NCBI GenBank assembly: GCA_022786605.1 | Contig: JALFWW010000016.1 | Location: forward strand, 62,001 to 126,000 | Source: Clostridia bacterium | Lineage (GTDB): Bacteria; Bacillota; Clostridia; Lachnospirales; Anaerotignaceae | Direction: 5' to 3' | DNA length: 64,000 nt | Part shown: positions 40,825 through 50,015 of the stretch, piece by piece | Position numbering within the stretch: the first letter of the stretch is position 1 | Layout of the letters: each line of letters begins with the position of its first letter | Notes under the pieces: generated by a model | What the model saw: the letters and a program-made list of their open reading frames with translations, nothing else | What the model was told of the DNA's origin: nothing | Database searches by the model: none | Made by a program: the position numbers and the translations under genes

Positions 40825-43278
40825 ATGACAATGCAAGGAAAATTTACGAATAAAGCCCAGGAAGTACTGAAAAGAGCCCAGGAGGCTGCTTTGAAGCTGG
40901 GGAATAAATATGTAGGAACAGAACATATTTTGCTGGGGCTGACATTGGTCAGTGACAGTGTAGCTGCAAAGGCGCTGGAAAGTCAGGGTGTGACTTATCA
41001 TCAGGTCATGGATAAAATCCAGTCCATGACAGGAGGTACTTCTGCTTACTATATTCCTGCGGACTTTACACCTCGTGCAAAACGTGTGGTGGAAAGCAGT
41101 GTGCAGGAAGCATTCCGCATGGGTACTGGCTATGTGGGTACAGAACATATCCTTATTGCCTTGATTCGGGAAAATGATAATATTGCTGTTCGGATTATGG
41201 TATCTCTGGACTTGAATCTCCAGCGTTTGTATGATGACATCATGAACATGCTGGGAGAAGGGGAGGACCAGAGCGGCAGTGCCCGTGGCATGAACAGCCA
41301 AGGGGAAAAGCAGGAAAAAAGTGCCACAGAAACGCTGGATAAATTTAGCCGTGACATGACAGCACTGGCAAAGAAAAATAAATTTGATCCCATTGTAGGC
41401 AGAGATAAGGAAATCGAACGGATCGTGCAGATTTTGAGCCGCCGTACCAAAAACAATCCTTGTCTGGTAGGTGACCCCGGCGTCGGGAAAACTGCCATTG
41501 TGGAAGGACTTGCCCAGAAAATTGCAGAAGGCAATGTGCCTGATACTTTGAAAAATAAGAGAATTGTGGGTCTGGATTTGTCTGCCATGGTTGCTGGTTC
41601 CAAATACCGTGGGGAATTTGAAGAACGTATGAAAAAAGCCATGGATGAAGTGAAAGCCGATGGCAATATCATTCTGTTTGTGGATGAAATTCATACTATC
41701 ATCGGCGCAGGTGCTGCGGAAGGTGCCATTGACGCATCCAATATTCTGAAACCTGCTCTTTCCCGTGGGGAAATTCAGCTCATTGGTGCCACCACATTAG
41801 AAGAATACCGGAAACATATTGAAAAAGACGCTGCTTTTGAACGCCGTTTCCAGCCTGTGAAAGTGGAAGAACCCGATGAACAGGCAGCAGTGGCAATGCT
41901 GAAGGCTTTGCGTGATAAATACGAAATGCACCATAAAGTAACCATTTCCGATGACGCTATCGAAGCGGCTGTGAAACTTTCTGCAAGATATGTATCTGAC
42001 CGTTTCCTGCCTGATAAAGCCATTGACCTCATTGACGAAGCCGCTTCCCGTCTGCGTCTGAAAACATTCAGTGCACCGGATAATGTGGCAGAAATGGAAG
42101 AAAAGCTGGCGGAAATGGAAAAAGAAAAAGAAGCTGCCATCAAGACAGAAGAATTTGAAAAGGCTGCGGAAATTAAACGGGCACAGGATGCCCTTCGCGC
42201 TCAGTGGAAAGAAGCCAAAAAAGAATGGGAGAACAACCATGAAAATCAGGCACAGGTAGTTACCAGAGAAGAAGTGGCAGAAGTGGTGTCTGTTTGGACA
42301 GGTGTGCCTTTGCAGAGCTTGCAGGAAGAAGAAAGCCAGCGGCTTCTGCATCTGGAAGATACCTTGCATCAGCGTGTGATTGGTCAGCAGGAAGCTGTAA
42401 AGGCACTGGCAAAAGCTATCCGCCGCGGCAGAGTTGGATTGAAAGACCCTAACCGCCCCATTGGTTCCTTCCTGTTCTTGGGACCTACAGGTGTTGGTAA
42501 AACAGAATTGTCCAAAGCTTTGGCAGAAGCCCTTTTTGGGGATGAAGATGCCATGATTCGCATTGACATGTCCGAATACATGGAAAAACACAGCGTATCC
42601 CGTATGGTAGGTTCTCCTCCAGGTTATGTGGGCTACGAAGAAGGCGGTCAGCTTAGTGAAAAAGTTCGCCGGAATCCTTATTCTGTTGTCCTGTTCGATG
42701 AAATCGAAAAAGCATCTCCTGATGTATTCAATGTATTGCTGCAGGTGCTGGACGATGGACATATTACCGATGGTCAGGGCAGAAAAGTGGATTTCAAAAA
42801 CACAGTCATTATTATGACTTCCAATGCCGGTGCAAGAAGCATTGTAGCGCCCAAACGTGTGGGCTTTACCAGCATGGAAACAGAAGAACAGAGTTACCAG
42901 AACATGAAGAAAAATGTCATGGAAGAAGTGCGCCATATTTTCAAGCCGGAGTTCCTGAATCGAATCGATGATATGATCGTATTCCATTCCCTGACACAGG
43001 AAGATATTCTGGAAATCGTGAAACTCATGACCAAAACCGTTTCCAAACGTATCAAAGAAAATATGGATATCACGGTTACTTTTACGGATAAAGCGCTGGA
43101 AAAAATCGCGGAAGAAGGGTATGATAAAGCCTTTGGCGCAAGACCCCTCCGCCGTGCCATCCAGTCCCGCATTGAAGATGCTTTTGCGGAAGAATATCTC
43201 ATGGGCAACTTCAAAGCAGGGGATAAAGTTTCCGTTGGTTTGAAAACAAACGGCTTCCTTTTCCGTGTGGTAAAATGA
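40825..43278 (+). CDS. clpC: ATP-dependent Clp protease ATP-binding subunit ClpC
   Basis: This 817-aa Hsp100 unfoldase feeds substrates to ClpP. In order: the Clp N-terminal repeat domain (residues 5-145, two ~70-aa repeats), AAA-1 with Walker A GDPGVGKT and VDEIHTIIGAGAAEGAIDASN. Next comes the middle domain with the UVR-like segment KTEEFEKAAEIKRAQDALR, typical of ClpC. AAA-2 follows with GPTGVGKTELSKALAEALFG and a sensor/arginine-finger region near the end. ATG 40825 is 6 nt after AAGGA; ATG 40831 is possible. The usual ctsR-mcsA-mcsB genes are absent upstream. Confidence 0.95.
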   Translation: MTMQGKFTNKAQEVLKRAQEAALKLGNKYVGTEHILLGLTLVSDSVAAKALESQGVTYHQVMDKIQSMTGGTSAYYIPADFTPRAKRVVESSVQEAFRMGTGYVGTEHILIALIRENDNIAVRIMVSLDLNLQRLYDDIMNMLGEGEDQSGSARGMNSQGEKQEKSATETLDKFSRDMTALAKKNKFDPIVGRDKEIERIVQILSRRTKNNPCLVGDPGVGKTAIVEGLAQKIAEGNVPDTLKNKRIVGLDLSAMVAGSKYRGEFEERMKKAMDEVKADGNIILFVDEIHTIIGAGAAEGAIDASNILKPALSRGEIQLIGATTLEEYRKHIEKDAAFERRFQPVKVEEPDEQAAVAMLKALRDKYEMHHKVTISDDAIEAAVKLSARYVSDRFLPDKAIDLIDEAASRLRLKTFSAPDNVAEMEEKLAEMEKEKEAAIKTEEFEKAAEIKRAQDALRAQWKEAKKEWENNHENQAQVVTREEVAEVVSVWTGVPLQSLQEEESQRLLHLEDTLHQRVIGQQEAVKALAKAIRRGRVGLKDPNRPIGSFLFLGPTGVGKTELSKALAEALFGDEDAMIRIDMSEYMEKHSVSRMVGSPPGYVGYEEGGQLSEKVRRNPYSVVLFDEIEKASPDVFNVLLQVLDDGHITDGQGRKVDFKNTVIIMTSNAGARSIVAPKRVGFTSMETEEQSYQNMKKNVMEEVRHIFKPEFLNRIDDMIVFHSLTQEDILEIVKLMTKTVSKRIKENMDITVTFTDKALEKIAEEGYDKAFGARPLRRAIQSRIEDAFAEEYLMGNFKAGDKVSVGLKTNGFLFRVVK

Positions 43279-43429
43279 ACCAACAAACATGCAGAAAAAA
43301 GCAGAATTTTGGTATATACCTGTGGCAGGTTTTGTGATATAATCAATCTGATAAAGTATCAGAAATATTACCGTGCATATTCTTGTTCGGAAAAGGCAAT
43401 AAAGAAAGGACGCTTGGGAGGTAAGCAAC

Positions 43430-43843
43430 ATGGCAGTAATTGAGGAATTGATTAGAAAAGAAGATGACGGCAGCATCAGTTTCGGTAACTACCTGATGGA
43501 TGAAAAGAAAAAAGTGCTGGACTTTGAAGTGCAGGGCGATTTGTATAAAGTAAAAACATTCAGAGAAATCACAAAACTGGAAAAGAATGGCAAAATGCTG
43601 CTGGAAGCAGTGCCTGGCGCAACGGTTCTGAATTTCGCACAGGATGAAAGAGGCGTTTCTTTCTTGGTGGAAGCGGAAGAAGATGTACAGCTGACACTGG
43701 AACTGGAAGCGGATACAGAATATAAAATTCTAGTTGACGATGTAAATGTTGGTAAAATGAAAACAAATATGACAGGTAAAGTGACATTCTCTGTGGAAAT
43801 CCAGAGAAACGCAACCGCTGTAAAGATTGAAAAAATCGGCTAA
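43430..43843 (+). CDS. Small conserved protein, family often labelled 'endosialidase'
   Basis: This 137-aa protein is predicted all-beta and has no signal peptide or membrane segment. The start MAVIEELIRKEDDGSISFGNY, then FEVQGDLYKVKTFREITKLEKNG, and the C-terminal NVGKMKTNMTGKVTFSVEI, match a short family widespread in Lachnospiraceae and relatives. The database name endosialidase seems unsupported: the protein is far smaller than any known endosialidase and shows no catalytic motif. It lies between clpC and radA with its own SD (TTGGGAGGTAAGCAAC). The function is unknown. A terminator with a GCAA loop follows. Confidence 0.7.
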   Translation: MAVIEELIRKEDDGSISFGNYLMDEKKKVLDFEVQGDLYKVKTFREITKLEKNGKMLLEAVPGATVLNFAQDERGVSFLVEAEEDVQLTLELEADTEYKILVDDVNVGKMKTNMTGKVTFSVEIQRNATAVKIEKIG

Positions 43844-43873
43844 AATCTGATTTTTCAGTACATGATGAAAAGA

Positions 43874-43912
43874 AAATCGATAGAGTCTTGCAAAAGGCTT
43901 TATCGATTTTTG
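43874..43912 (+). terminator. Terminator with GCAA tetraloop
   Basis: A 16-bp stem with two G-U pairs (43874-43889 with 43894-43909) is closed by GCAA and followed by T-rich sequence. It is nearly the same design as the terminator at 56976. Confidence 0.85.
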
Positions 43913-43967
43913 TTTATCTGTCTGTTTTTGTGATGACAACAGAAAAGGTTATCATCGAGGTGGTAGA

Positions 43968-45356
43968 ATGAGAGTAAAAACATCATATATTTGCAGTGAA
44001 TGTGGATACAAAAGCTCCAAATGGATGGGAAAATGCCCGGAATGTGGAGAGTGGAACACATTTTCTGAACAGGAAGAAACGAAAAAGGAAAAAAGCAGTG
44101 CAAAGCCCGTACAGCTGACCCTTTCCCGTTTGAAGGAAGTGGAAAGCAGCAAAAGCCAGCGGCTTCTGACGGGCATTGGAGAGTTTGATCGGGTCATGGG
44201 TGGTGGCATTGTGCGGGATTCCGTAACCATACTGACATCTCCTCCCGGCGGCGGGAAATCTACATTGTCTCTGCGGGTGGCTTATGAATTGGCAAAGGCT
44301 GGTTATCGCGTGTTATATGCCACAGGGGAGGAAAGTGACAGCCAGATCAAGAATCGGGCAGACAGGATACTGGGGGATATCGCCGATAATATCTGGATTT
44401 TGGCAGATACTTCCATGGATGCCGTATTGTCTGCCATTGGGGAAGTAGACCCGGATTTGATCATTCTGGACAGTATCCAGACATTTTCTTTGGCGGAATT
44501 TTATCCGGCAAGGGCAGGCAATCCTACCCAGACTATGGAATGTGCTTCCGCACTGGTACAGTGTGCCAAAGATAAACGCAGACAGCGGGCAGTGCTGATG
44601 ATTGGACAGATGAATAAAAATGATGAGATTGCCGGTCTGCGCGCGTTGGAACATCTGGTGGATACGGTTCTGGTGCTGGAAGGAGAAGGGGCAGACGAGC
44701 TTCGTGGACTTCTGGCGACGAAAAATCGTTTTGGCAGCACCGGAGAAATGGGTTTTTTTGCCATGACAGAAAAGGGACTGCGTTCCATTGACAATCCCTC
44801 AGAGTATTTCATTACCAAGCGCAATAGAAATGAACTGGTTTCCGGCAGTGCTGTTACAGTTTTGCGGGAAGGCTCCCGTCCCATTGTGGCAGAAGTGGAA
44901 AGTCTGGTTTCCCAGTCCTTTACCCCATATCCCTCCCGCATCAGCGAAACCATGAAAAAGGATACTCTTCATACCCTGCTTTCTATTTTGGAACAGCGGG
45001 GCAATGTGAAACTTTATGATAAAAACGTGGTAGTCAAGACCACAGGGGGCTTGTTTTTGAAAGAACAGGCGGCAAATCTGGCGGTGCTCATGAGCATTGT
45101 TTCCTCTGTGAAAAACAGACCCATTCCGCCGGATTGGGCGTTCATTGCCGATGTGGGACTGACAGGAGAATTGAAACGGGTACCTGCCATGGAAAGCCGC
45201 TTGAAGGAGCTTGATCGGCTGGGATATACAAAAATCATTGTGGCAAAGGGTGCCACTGGACAAATTTCTTTGCGCCATGCGGAAGTGGTGGAATGCCGTC
45301 TTTTGCAGGATGTTATGGCGATTTTGACAGTTTTTTACAGTGAAAAGAAGATTTGA
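43968..45356 (+). CDS. radA: DNA repair protein RadA
   Basis: RadA (462 aa) is a RecA-like branch-migration helicase acting in recombination and transformation. It has an N-terminal C4 zinc finger (CSECGYKSSKWMGKCPECGEW, residues ~9-29), Walker A SPPGGGKST, the RadA-specific KNRFGSTGE motif and a C-terminal Lon-protease-like domain (PPDWAFIADVGLTGELKRV, lacking the Lon catalytic Ser). CATCGAGGTGGTAGA gives the ribosome binding site. Following clpC closely (with one gene between) is the Firmicutes arrangement. Confidence 0.96.
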   Translation: MRVKTSYICSECGYKSSKWMGKCPECGEWNTFSEQEETKKEKSSAKPVQLTLSRLKEVESSKSQRLLTGIGEFDRVMGGGIVRDSVTILTSPPGGGKSTLSLRVAYELAKAGYRVLYATGEESDSQIKNRADRILGDIADNIWILADTSMDAVLSAIGEVDPDLIILDSIQTFSLAEFYPARAGNPTQTMECASALVQCAKDKRRQRAVLMIGQMNKNDEIAGLRALEHLVDTVLVLEGEGADELRGLLATKNRFGSTGEMGFFAMTEKGLRSIDNPSEYFITKRNRNELVSGSAVTVLREGSRPIVAEVESLVSQSFTPYPSRISETMKKDTLHTLLSILEQRGNVKLYDKNVVVKTTGGLFLKEQAANLAVLMSIVSSVKNRPIPPDWAFIADVGLTGELKRVPAMESRLKELDRLGYTKIIVAKGATGQISLRHAEVVECRLLQDVMAILTVFYSEKKI

Positions 45357-45392
45357 CTTTTGTATCTTATGGAATTCTTTTGATTTTTTTAG

Positions 45393-45421
45393 TTTACGAA
45401 TGTAACATCCTATATTATAAT
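45393..45421 (+). promoter_or_regulatory. Sigma-A promoter for pyruvate carboxylase
   Basis: TTTACG, 17 nt, TATAAT, 73 nt before the start at 45495. Confidence 0.7.
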
Positions 45422-45494
45422 AAAGCAATAGGCATTGAAGGAATCGAGATTTTGACTGATGATTCAGTGAATATACAAAGGAGGTATGATAAGC

Positions 45495-48400
45495 ATGCAG
45501 GAAGTAAAAATTAACAAGTTCAAAAAGGTACTGGTTGCCAATCGTGGCGAAATTGCCATCCGTGTGTACCGTGCCCTGAATGAACTGGGTATTCAGACAG
45601 TAGGTATTTTCTCCAAAGAAGACAAATACTCTCTGTTCCGTACCAAAACAGACGAAGCATATATGCTCAATCCTGAAAAAGGTCCCATCGACGCATATCT
45701 GGATATTCGTAATATCATCAACATCGCGAAAGCAAAAGGCGTTGACGCCATCCATCCCGGTTATGGTTTCCTTTCCGAAAACCCCGCTTTTGTAGAAGCA
45801 TGTAATAAGGCTGGAATTGCGTTTATCGGTCCCGATGTGGATGTTATGTATGCCATGGGGGATAAAATTTCCTCTAAACAGATGGCCATTGAATGTAATG
45901 TGCCCATCATCCCTGGTGTTGACCATGCCATCAGAAGTCTGGATGAAGTTATGGAAGTAGCGGAAAGAGTCGGCTACCCCGTTATGCTGAAAGCCAGCAA
46001 TGGCGGCGGCGGACGTGGTATGCGTATCGTCAACAGCGCGGAAGAAATGCCTAAAGAATTTGACGAAGCAAGAAACGAAGCGAAAAAAGCCTTCGGTGAC
46101 GATAAAATTTTCGTTGAAAAATATCTCCGTGACCCCAAACACATCGAAGTTCAGGTTCTGGGTGACAAATATGGCAACGTTGTACACCTCTTTGACCGTG
46201 ACTGTTCTGTACAGCGCCGTCATCAGAAAGTTGTGGAATTCGCGCCCGCTTTCACTGTCAGCGATGCAGTCAGAGAAAAAATCTTCGCGGATGCCGTTCG
46301 TCTGTCCAAACATGTAGGCTATAAAAATGCTGGTACACTGGAATTCTTGGTGGACGCGGACGAAAACTACTATTTCATTGAAATGAACCCCCGTATTCAG
46401 GTAGAACATACCGTAACAGAAGAAGTAACGGGTATTGATATTGTGCAGGCACAGATTTTGATTGAAGAAGGTTATCCTCTGGATTCCCCTGAAATCGGTA
46501 TCATGTCTCAGGATGACATCCATGCAAATGGCTACTCCATCCAGCTGCGTGTCACCACAGAAGACCCTGCCAACAATTTCCTGCCTGACACAGGCAAGAT
46601 CAGTGTATACCGTTCTCCTGCCGGCAATGGTATCCGTCTGGATGGCGGTACTGCCCACACAGGTGCGGAAATTACACCTTTCTATGACAGCTTGCTGGTA
46701 AAAATCATCGCTCACGACAGAACATTTGAAGGCGTAACAAGAAAAGCTGTTCGTGCTATCAAAGAAACAAGAATCCGTGGTGTGAAAACAAACATTCCTT
46801 TCCTGATCAACGTATTGCAGAGCGATGTTTGGAATGCTGGTAAATGTACTACAACATTCATTGAAAAAACACCCGAACTGTTCCATATCGTACTGGGTAA
46901 AGACAGAGCGACAAAAATTGCGGAATTTATCGGGAATAAGATTGTCAACGAATCCAGAGGTCACAAACCTGAATTCGATCCCATTGTGCCTCCTTCTTTC
47001 GGACAGGATAAAGATGGCAAAACCATCTTTGTGGAAGGCGCGAAAGATAAATTCCTGCGTATGGGTGCAAAAGACTATACACAGAGCCTGCTGAAAGAAA
47101 AACGCCTGCTGGTGACAGATACCACCATGCGTGACGCCCATCAGTCTCTGATGGCAACACGTCTGCGTACAAACGACCTGATCGTGGCTGCACCTGCGAC
47201 CAACATGGCAATGGCAAACGCGTTCTCTGTAGAAGCATGGGGCGGCGCAACATTCGACGTTGCTTACCGTTTCCTGACAGAATCTCCATGGAGAAGATTA
47301 CAGCAGCTTTCTCAGGCAATGCCCAACACATTGATCCAGATGCTGCTGCGTGCGTCCAATGCTGTTGGTTACGCGAACTATCCTGATAATGTGGTTAAAG
47401 AATTCATCAAAGTTTCCGCAGAACGCGGCGTTGATGTGTTCCGTATTTTCGACAGTTTGAACTGGCTGGAAAACATGAAGATGCCAGTAGAAGAAGCCCT
47501 GAAAACAGGTAAGATCGTAGAAGGTGCTATCTGCTACACCGGCGATATTCTGGATCCTAAGGAAACAAAATATACACTGGATTACTATATCCGCAAAGCA
47601 AAAGAACTGGAAGACATGGGTTGCCACATTTTCGCGATCAAAGACATGGCAGGTCTGTTGAAACCTTATGCAGCAAAAGAACTGTTTACAGCACTGAAAC
47701 AGGAACTGCATATTCCTTTGCATCTGCATACCCATGACACCACAGGCAACGGTGTCAGCACCGTACTGATGGCTGCGGAAGCAGGCGTAGACATTGCCGA
47801 CTTGGCAATCCAGTCCATGAGCTCCCTGACCAGCCAGCCTTCCATGAACGCAGTTGTAGAAGCGCTGCGCGGTACAGAACGCGATACTGGTCTGGACCCT
47901 GATCAGCTGGTTGAACTGAGCCATTACTATCAGGGTGTGCGTCAGATTTTCACTGGCTTCGAAAGTGAAATGAAGACACCCAATACAGAAATTTATAAAT
48001 ACGAAATCCCCGGCGGTCAGTATTCCAACTTGCTGGCACAGGTAAAATCCATGGGTTCCGCAGATAACTTTGAAGAAATCAAACATCTGTATAAAGAAGC
48101 CAATGAACTGCTGGGCAACATCGTAAAAGTAACACCTTCTTCCAAGGTTGTAGGGGATATGGCGATTTTCATGTCCAAAAACGGTCTGAACAAAAACAAT
48201 ATCCTTACAGAAGGGAAAGACATTTCCTATCCTGAATCCGTTGTGGATTACTTCATTGGGAATATTGGTCAGCCCGAAGGCGGTTTCCCCAAAGAATTGC
48301 AGGAAATCGTGCTGAAAGGAAGAAAACCCATCGACGGCAGAGCTGGTGCGCTGCTGCCTCCCGCAGATTTCGATGCCATTGCGAAGCATTTGAAAGAAGC

Positions 48401-48962
48401 ACACGTTATGAAGAACGTAAATCCCAGAAACATCATCAGCTATGCCCTGTATCCAAAGGTATATGATGATTACTGCGACCATTGGGAATACTACACAGAT
48501 GTTTCCAAACTGACCAGTGACGTATACTTCTTTGGTCTGGCAAAAGGGGAAGAAACTTCTATCGAAATCGGCGAAGGGAAGGATATCCTTATCAAATTTA
48601 TTGATATGTCCGAACCTGACAGCGAAGGTTTCCGTGCCTTGACATTTGAAATCAACGGTGTTATGCGTGAAGTGAAAGTTCTGGATAAACATCTGGAAGT
48701 TAAGAGCGACGGTAAACTGAAAGCCGATAAGAACAACCCTTACCACCTGGGTTCTTCTATCCCCGGTACTATCAGCAAGATTCTGGTAAAAGAAGGCGAA
48801 GAAGTGAAGAAGAACCAGCCTCTGCTCACCATCGAAGCAATGAAGATGGAAACATCCATCGTAGCGAAAGAAGATGGCGTGATCGACAAGATTTATGCTG
48901 TGGAAGGCGAAAAAGTCAGCCAGGGCGATCTGCTGGTATCCTTTGCGAAAGAAGAAGAATAA
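45495..48962 (+). CDS. pyc: Pyruvate carboxylase (single-chain)
   Basis: This biotin enzyme (1155 aa) forms oxaloacetate from pyruvate, bicarbonate and ATP. The biotin carboxylase part (residues ~8-460) has VLVANRGEIAIRVYRAL, the glycine-rich KASNGGGGRGMRIV loop and FIEMNPRIQVEHTVTE. The carboxyltransferase barrel has VTDTTMRDAHQSLMATRLR, GGATFDVAYRFL and LHTHDTTGNG, and an allosteric/PC domain follows. The C-terminal BCCP domain carries biotinyl Lys1117 in EAMKMET. ATG 45495 is preferred because AAGGAGG is 10 nt upstream; ATG 45486 abuts it. It is monocistronic. A dispersed element interrupts its terminator. Confidence 0.97.
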   Translation: MQEVKINKFKKVLVANRGEIAIRVYRALNELGIQTVGIFSKEDKYSLFRTKTDEAYMLNPEKGPIDAYLDIRNIINIAKAKGVDAIHPGYGFLSENPAFVEACNKAGIAFIGPDVDVMYAMGDKISSKQMAIECNVPIIPGVDHAIRSLDEVMEVAERVGYPVMLKASNGGGGRGMRIVNSAEEMPKEFDEARNEAKKAFGDDKIFVEKYLRDPKHIEVQVLGDKYGNVVHLFDRDCSVQRRHQKVVEFAPAFTVSDAVREKIFADAVRLSKHVGYKNAGTLEFLVDADENYYFIEMNPRIQVEHTVTEEVTGIDIVQAQILIEEGYPLDSPEIGIMSQDDIHANGYSIQLRVTTEDPANNFLPDTGKISVYRSPAGNGIRLDGGTAHTGAEITPFYDSLLVKIIAHDRTFEGVTRKAVRAIKETRIRGVKTNIPFLINVLQSDVWNAGKCTTTFIEKTPELFHIVLGKDRATKIAEFIGNKIVNESRGHKPEFDPIVPPSFGQDKDGKTIFVEGAKDKFLRMGAKDYTQSLLKEKRLLVTDTTMRDAHQSLMATRLRTNDLIVAAPATNMAMANAFSVEAWGGATFDVAYRFLTESPWRRLQQLSQAMPNTLIQMLLRASNAVGYANYPDNVVKEFIKVSAERGVDVFRIFDSLNWLENMKMPVEEALKTGKIVEGAICYTGDILDPKETKYTLDYYIRKAKELEDMGCHIFAIKDMAGLLKPYAAKELFTALKQELHIPLHLHTHDTTGNGVSTVLMAAEAGVDIADLAIQSMSSLTSQPSMNAVVEALRGTERDTGLDPDQLVELSHYYQGVRQIFTGFESEMKTPNTEIYKYEIPGGQYSNLLAQVKSMGSADNFEEIKHLYKEANELLGNIVKVTPSSKVVGDMAIFMSKNGLNKNNILTEGKDISYPESVVDYFIGNIGQPEGGFPKELQEIVLKGRKPIDGRAGALLPPADFDAIAKHLKEAHVMKNVNPRNIISYALYPKVYDDYCDHWEYYTDVSKLTSDVYFFGLAKGEETSIEIGEGKDILIKFIDMSEPDSEGFRALTFEINGVMREVKVLDKHLEVKSDGKLKADKNNPYHLGSSIPGTISKILVKEGEEVKKNQPLLTIEAMKMETSIVAKEDGVIDKIYAVEGEKVSQGDLLVSFAKEEE

Positions 48963-48991
48963 TTTTTCTTCATTTGTATATCAATAAGTAT

Positions 48992-49205
48992 AAAAACCCG
49001 AAACACAATTAGGGGCATCTTCATAATAAAACAAAGAAAGCCAAAATCCTTATCATGACAAAGGATTTTGGCTTTCTTATTATATTGAGATTTTATTTGA
49101 TATGTTTTCTTCTGAAGAAAGCTGTCGCACTTCCCCTTAAGAAATCAAGGAAAAGAAAATCAATGTTTTCTTAAGGAAAAGTTGCTTTTTGTGTTTCGGG
49201 TTTTT
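48992..49205 (+). terminator. pyc terminator split by inserted element
   Basis: The arms AAAAACCCGAAACACAA (48992-49008) and TTGTGTTTCGGGTTTTT (49189-49205) are a perfect 17-bp inverted repeat followed by TT. Exactly the 180 bp between them is copy D of the dispersed element. Confidence 0.75.
49009..49190 (+). repeat. Dispersed intergenic element, copy D (182 bp)
   Basis: A gap-free match to 31598-31779. The internal stem AAGAAAGCCAAAATCCTT/AAGGATTTTGGCTTTCTT (49034-49051 with 49061-49078) is 18 bp perfect. A G-C pair in copy B is A-T here, a compensatory change. The second inverted repeat is of the CTTAAGAAA/TTTTCTTAAG type at ~49131-49176. Confidence 0.9.
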
Positions 49206-49256
49206 TTAAATAGCGTAAAGCAGAATTTTCACTAGGAAAACATTAGGCAAAAAGAT

Positions 49257-49297
49257 AGCCGGAAGACCTTTTATGCTAAAGATTCCGGCTGTTTTTT
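49257..49297. terminator. Terminator between convergent genes
   Basis: AGCCGGAAGACCTTT (49257-49271) pairs with AAAGATTCCGGCT (49278-49290) with a small bulge, then TGTTTTTTG. It serves the minus-strand yoaK-like gene or read-through from pyc. Confidence 0.7.
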
Positions 49298-49329
49298 GTT
49301 TTTTATGAAGAAGTGCCGCAAAGGAGTCG

Positions 49330-50001
49330 TTACTCTGTTTTCGGTTTTACAAAGAGCATCAGAAAAGCAATTGCCAGCAGGATGCAGCAGATTGCCAGAG
49401 CAGGGCTGCCCAAAAGTTTTGTACTGACAGCACCAATGGCAGCGCCTAAAATGAAGAATAATATAATGCTGTAATAGTGTAAACTTTTTTCTCTGCGGGC
49501 AGGGTCTTTTGTCTGAAAGTATTTCACCAGATGGTCTGTGCCGCTGCGCAGATTGCCGGTGCACATGGTAGTGGCATAAGGCATGCCATGGAACTTGCGG
49601 AAACTCTGTACCTGCATGGCACAGATGAAGGAAACCAATGCGTTGGCAAAAGCGTCTGTTTTTCCAAGGGGGAGAAAAATAACCACAATCAGTGCCAGAA
49701 GTTCGATCAGAAGCACTGTTTGCCGCCAATGCAGTGCCATTTTTCCATCCAAACGAAGTTTGATCCATTCGTCAACAAAAATCCCTACAACAAATGCCAG
49801 AATGGGCACCAGATAAAACAGAGCTTTTTTGAAATCTCCCTCGGATAGATGTACGCCCAACAAGACAATGTTGCCTGTTTGGGCATTGGCAAAGACTTGT
49901 CCTCGTGCCAGATAAGTATATGCGTCCAAAAAACCGCCTACAGCTGCCAGTATGGCACCGATGCGGAAGGAGTCGGACATTTGGTCAGTATGTAATGTCA
50001 T
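49330..50001 (-). CDS. YoaK/DUF1275 family membrane protein
   Basis: This 223-aa protein has about six membrane segments with the DUF1275 signature GGFLDAYTYLARGQVFANAQTGNIVLLGVHL at the N terminus and PYATTMCTGNLRSGTDHL in the middle. The family is widespread and its transport substrate is unknown. AGGAG is 8 nt before the ATG. It lies 14 bp downstream of yifB on the same strand, so it is likely co-transcribed although no functional link is known. Confidence 0.85.
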   Translation of the reverse strand: MTLHTDQMSDSFRIGAILAAVGGFLDAYTYLARGQVFANAQTGNIVLLGVHLSEGDFKKALFYLVPILAFVVGIFVDEWIKLRLDGKMALHWRQTVLLIELLALIVVIFLPLGKTDAFANALVSFICAMQVQSFRKFHGMPYATTMCTGNLRSGTDHLVKYFQTKDPARREKSLHYYSIILFFILGAAIGAVSTKLLGSPALAICCILLAIAFLMLFVKPKTE

Positions 50002-50015
50002 AGGTCAATCTCCTG

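Noticed and set aside
43430-43843. Endosialidase function for the small protein after clpC
   Set aside because: At 137 aa with no catalytic motif or signal peptide the name is not credible, so it was left as unknown.
44799-47141. 780-codon minus-strand ORF opposite radA/pyc
   Set aside because: Antisense shadow of a strongly codon-biased gene; rich in Phe/His/Cys, no ribosome binding site, no domain.
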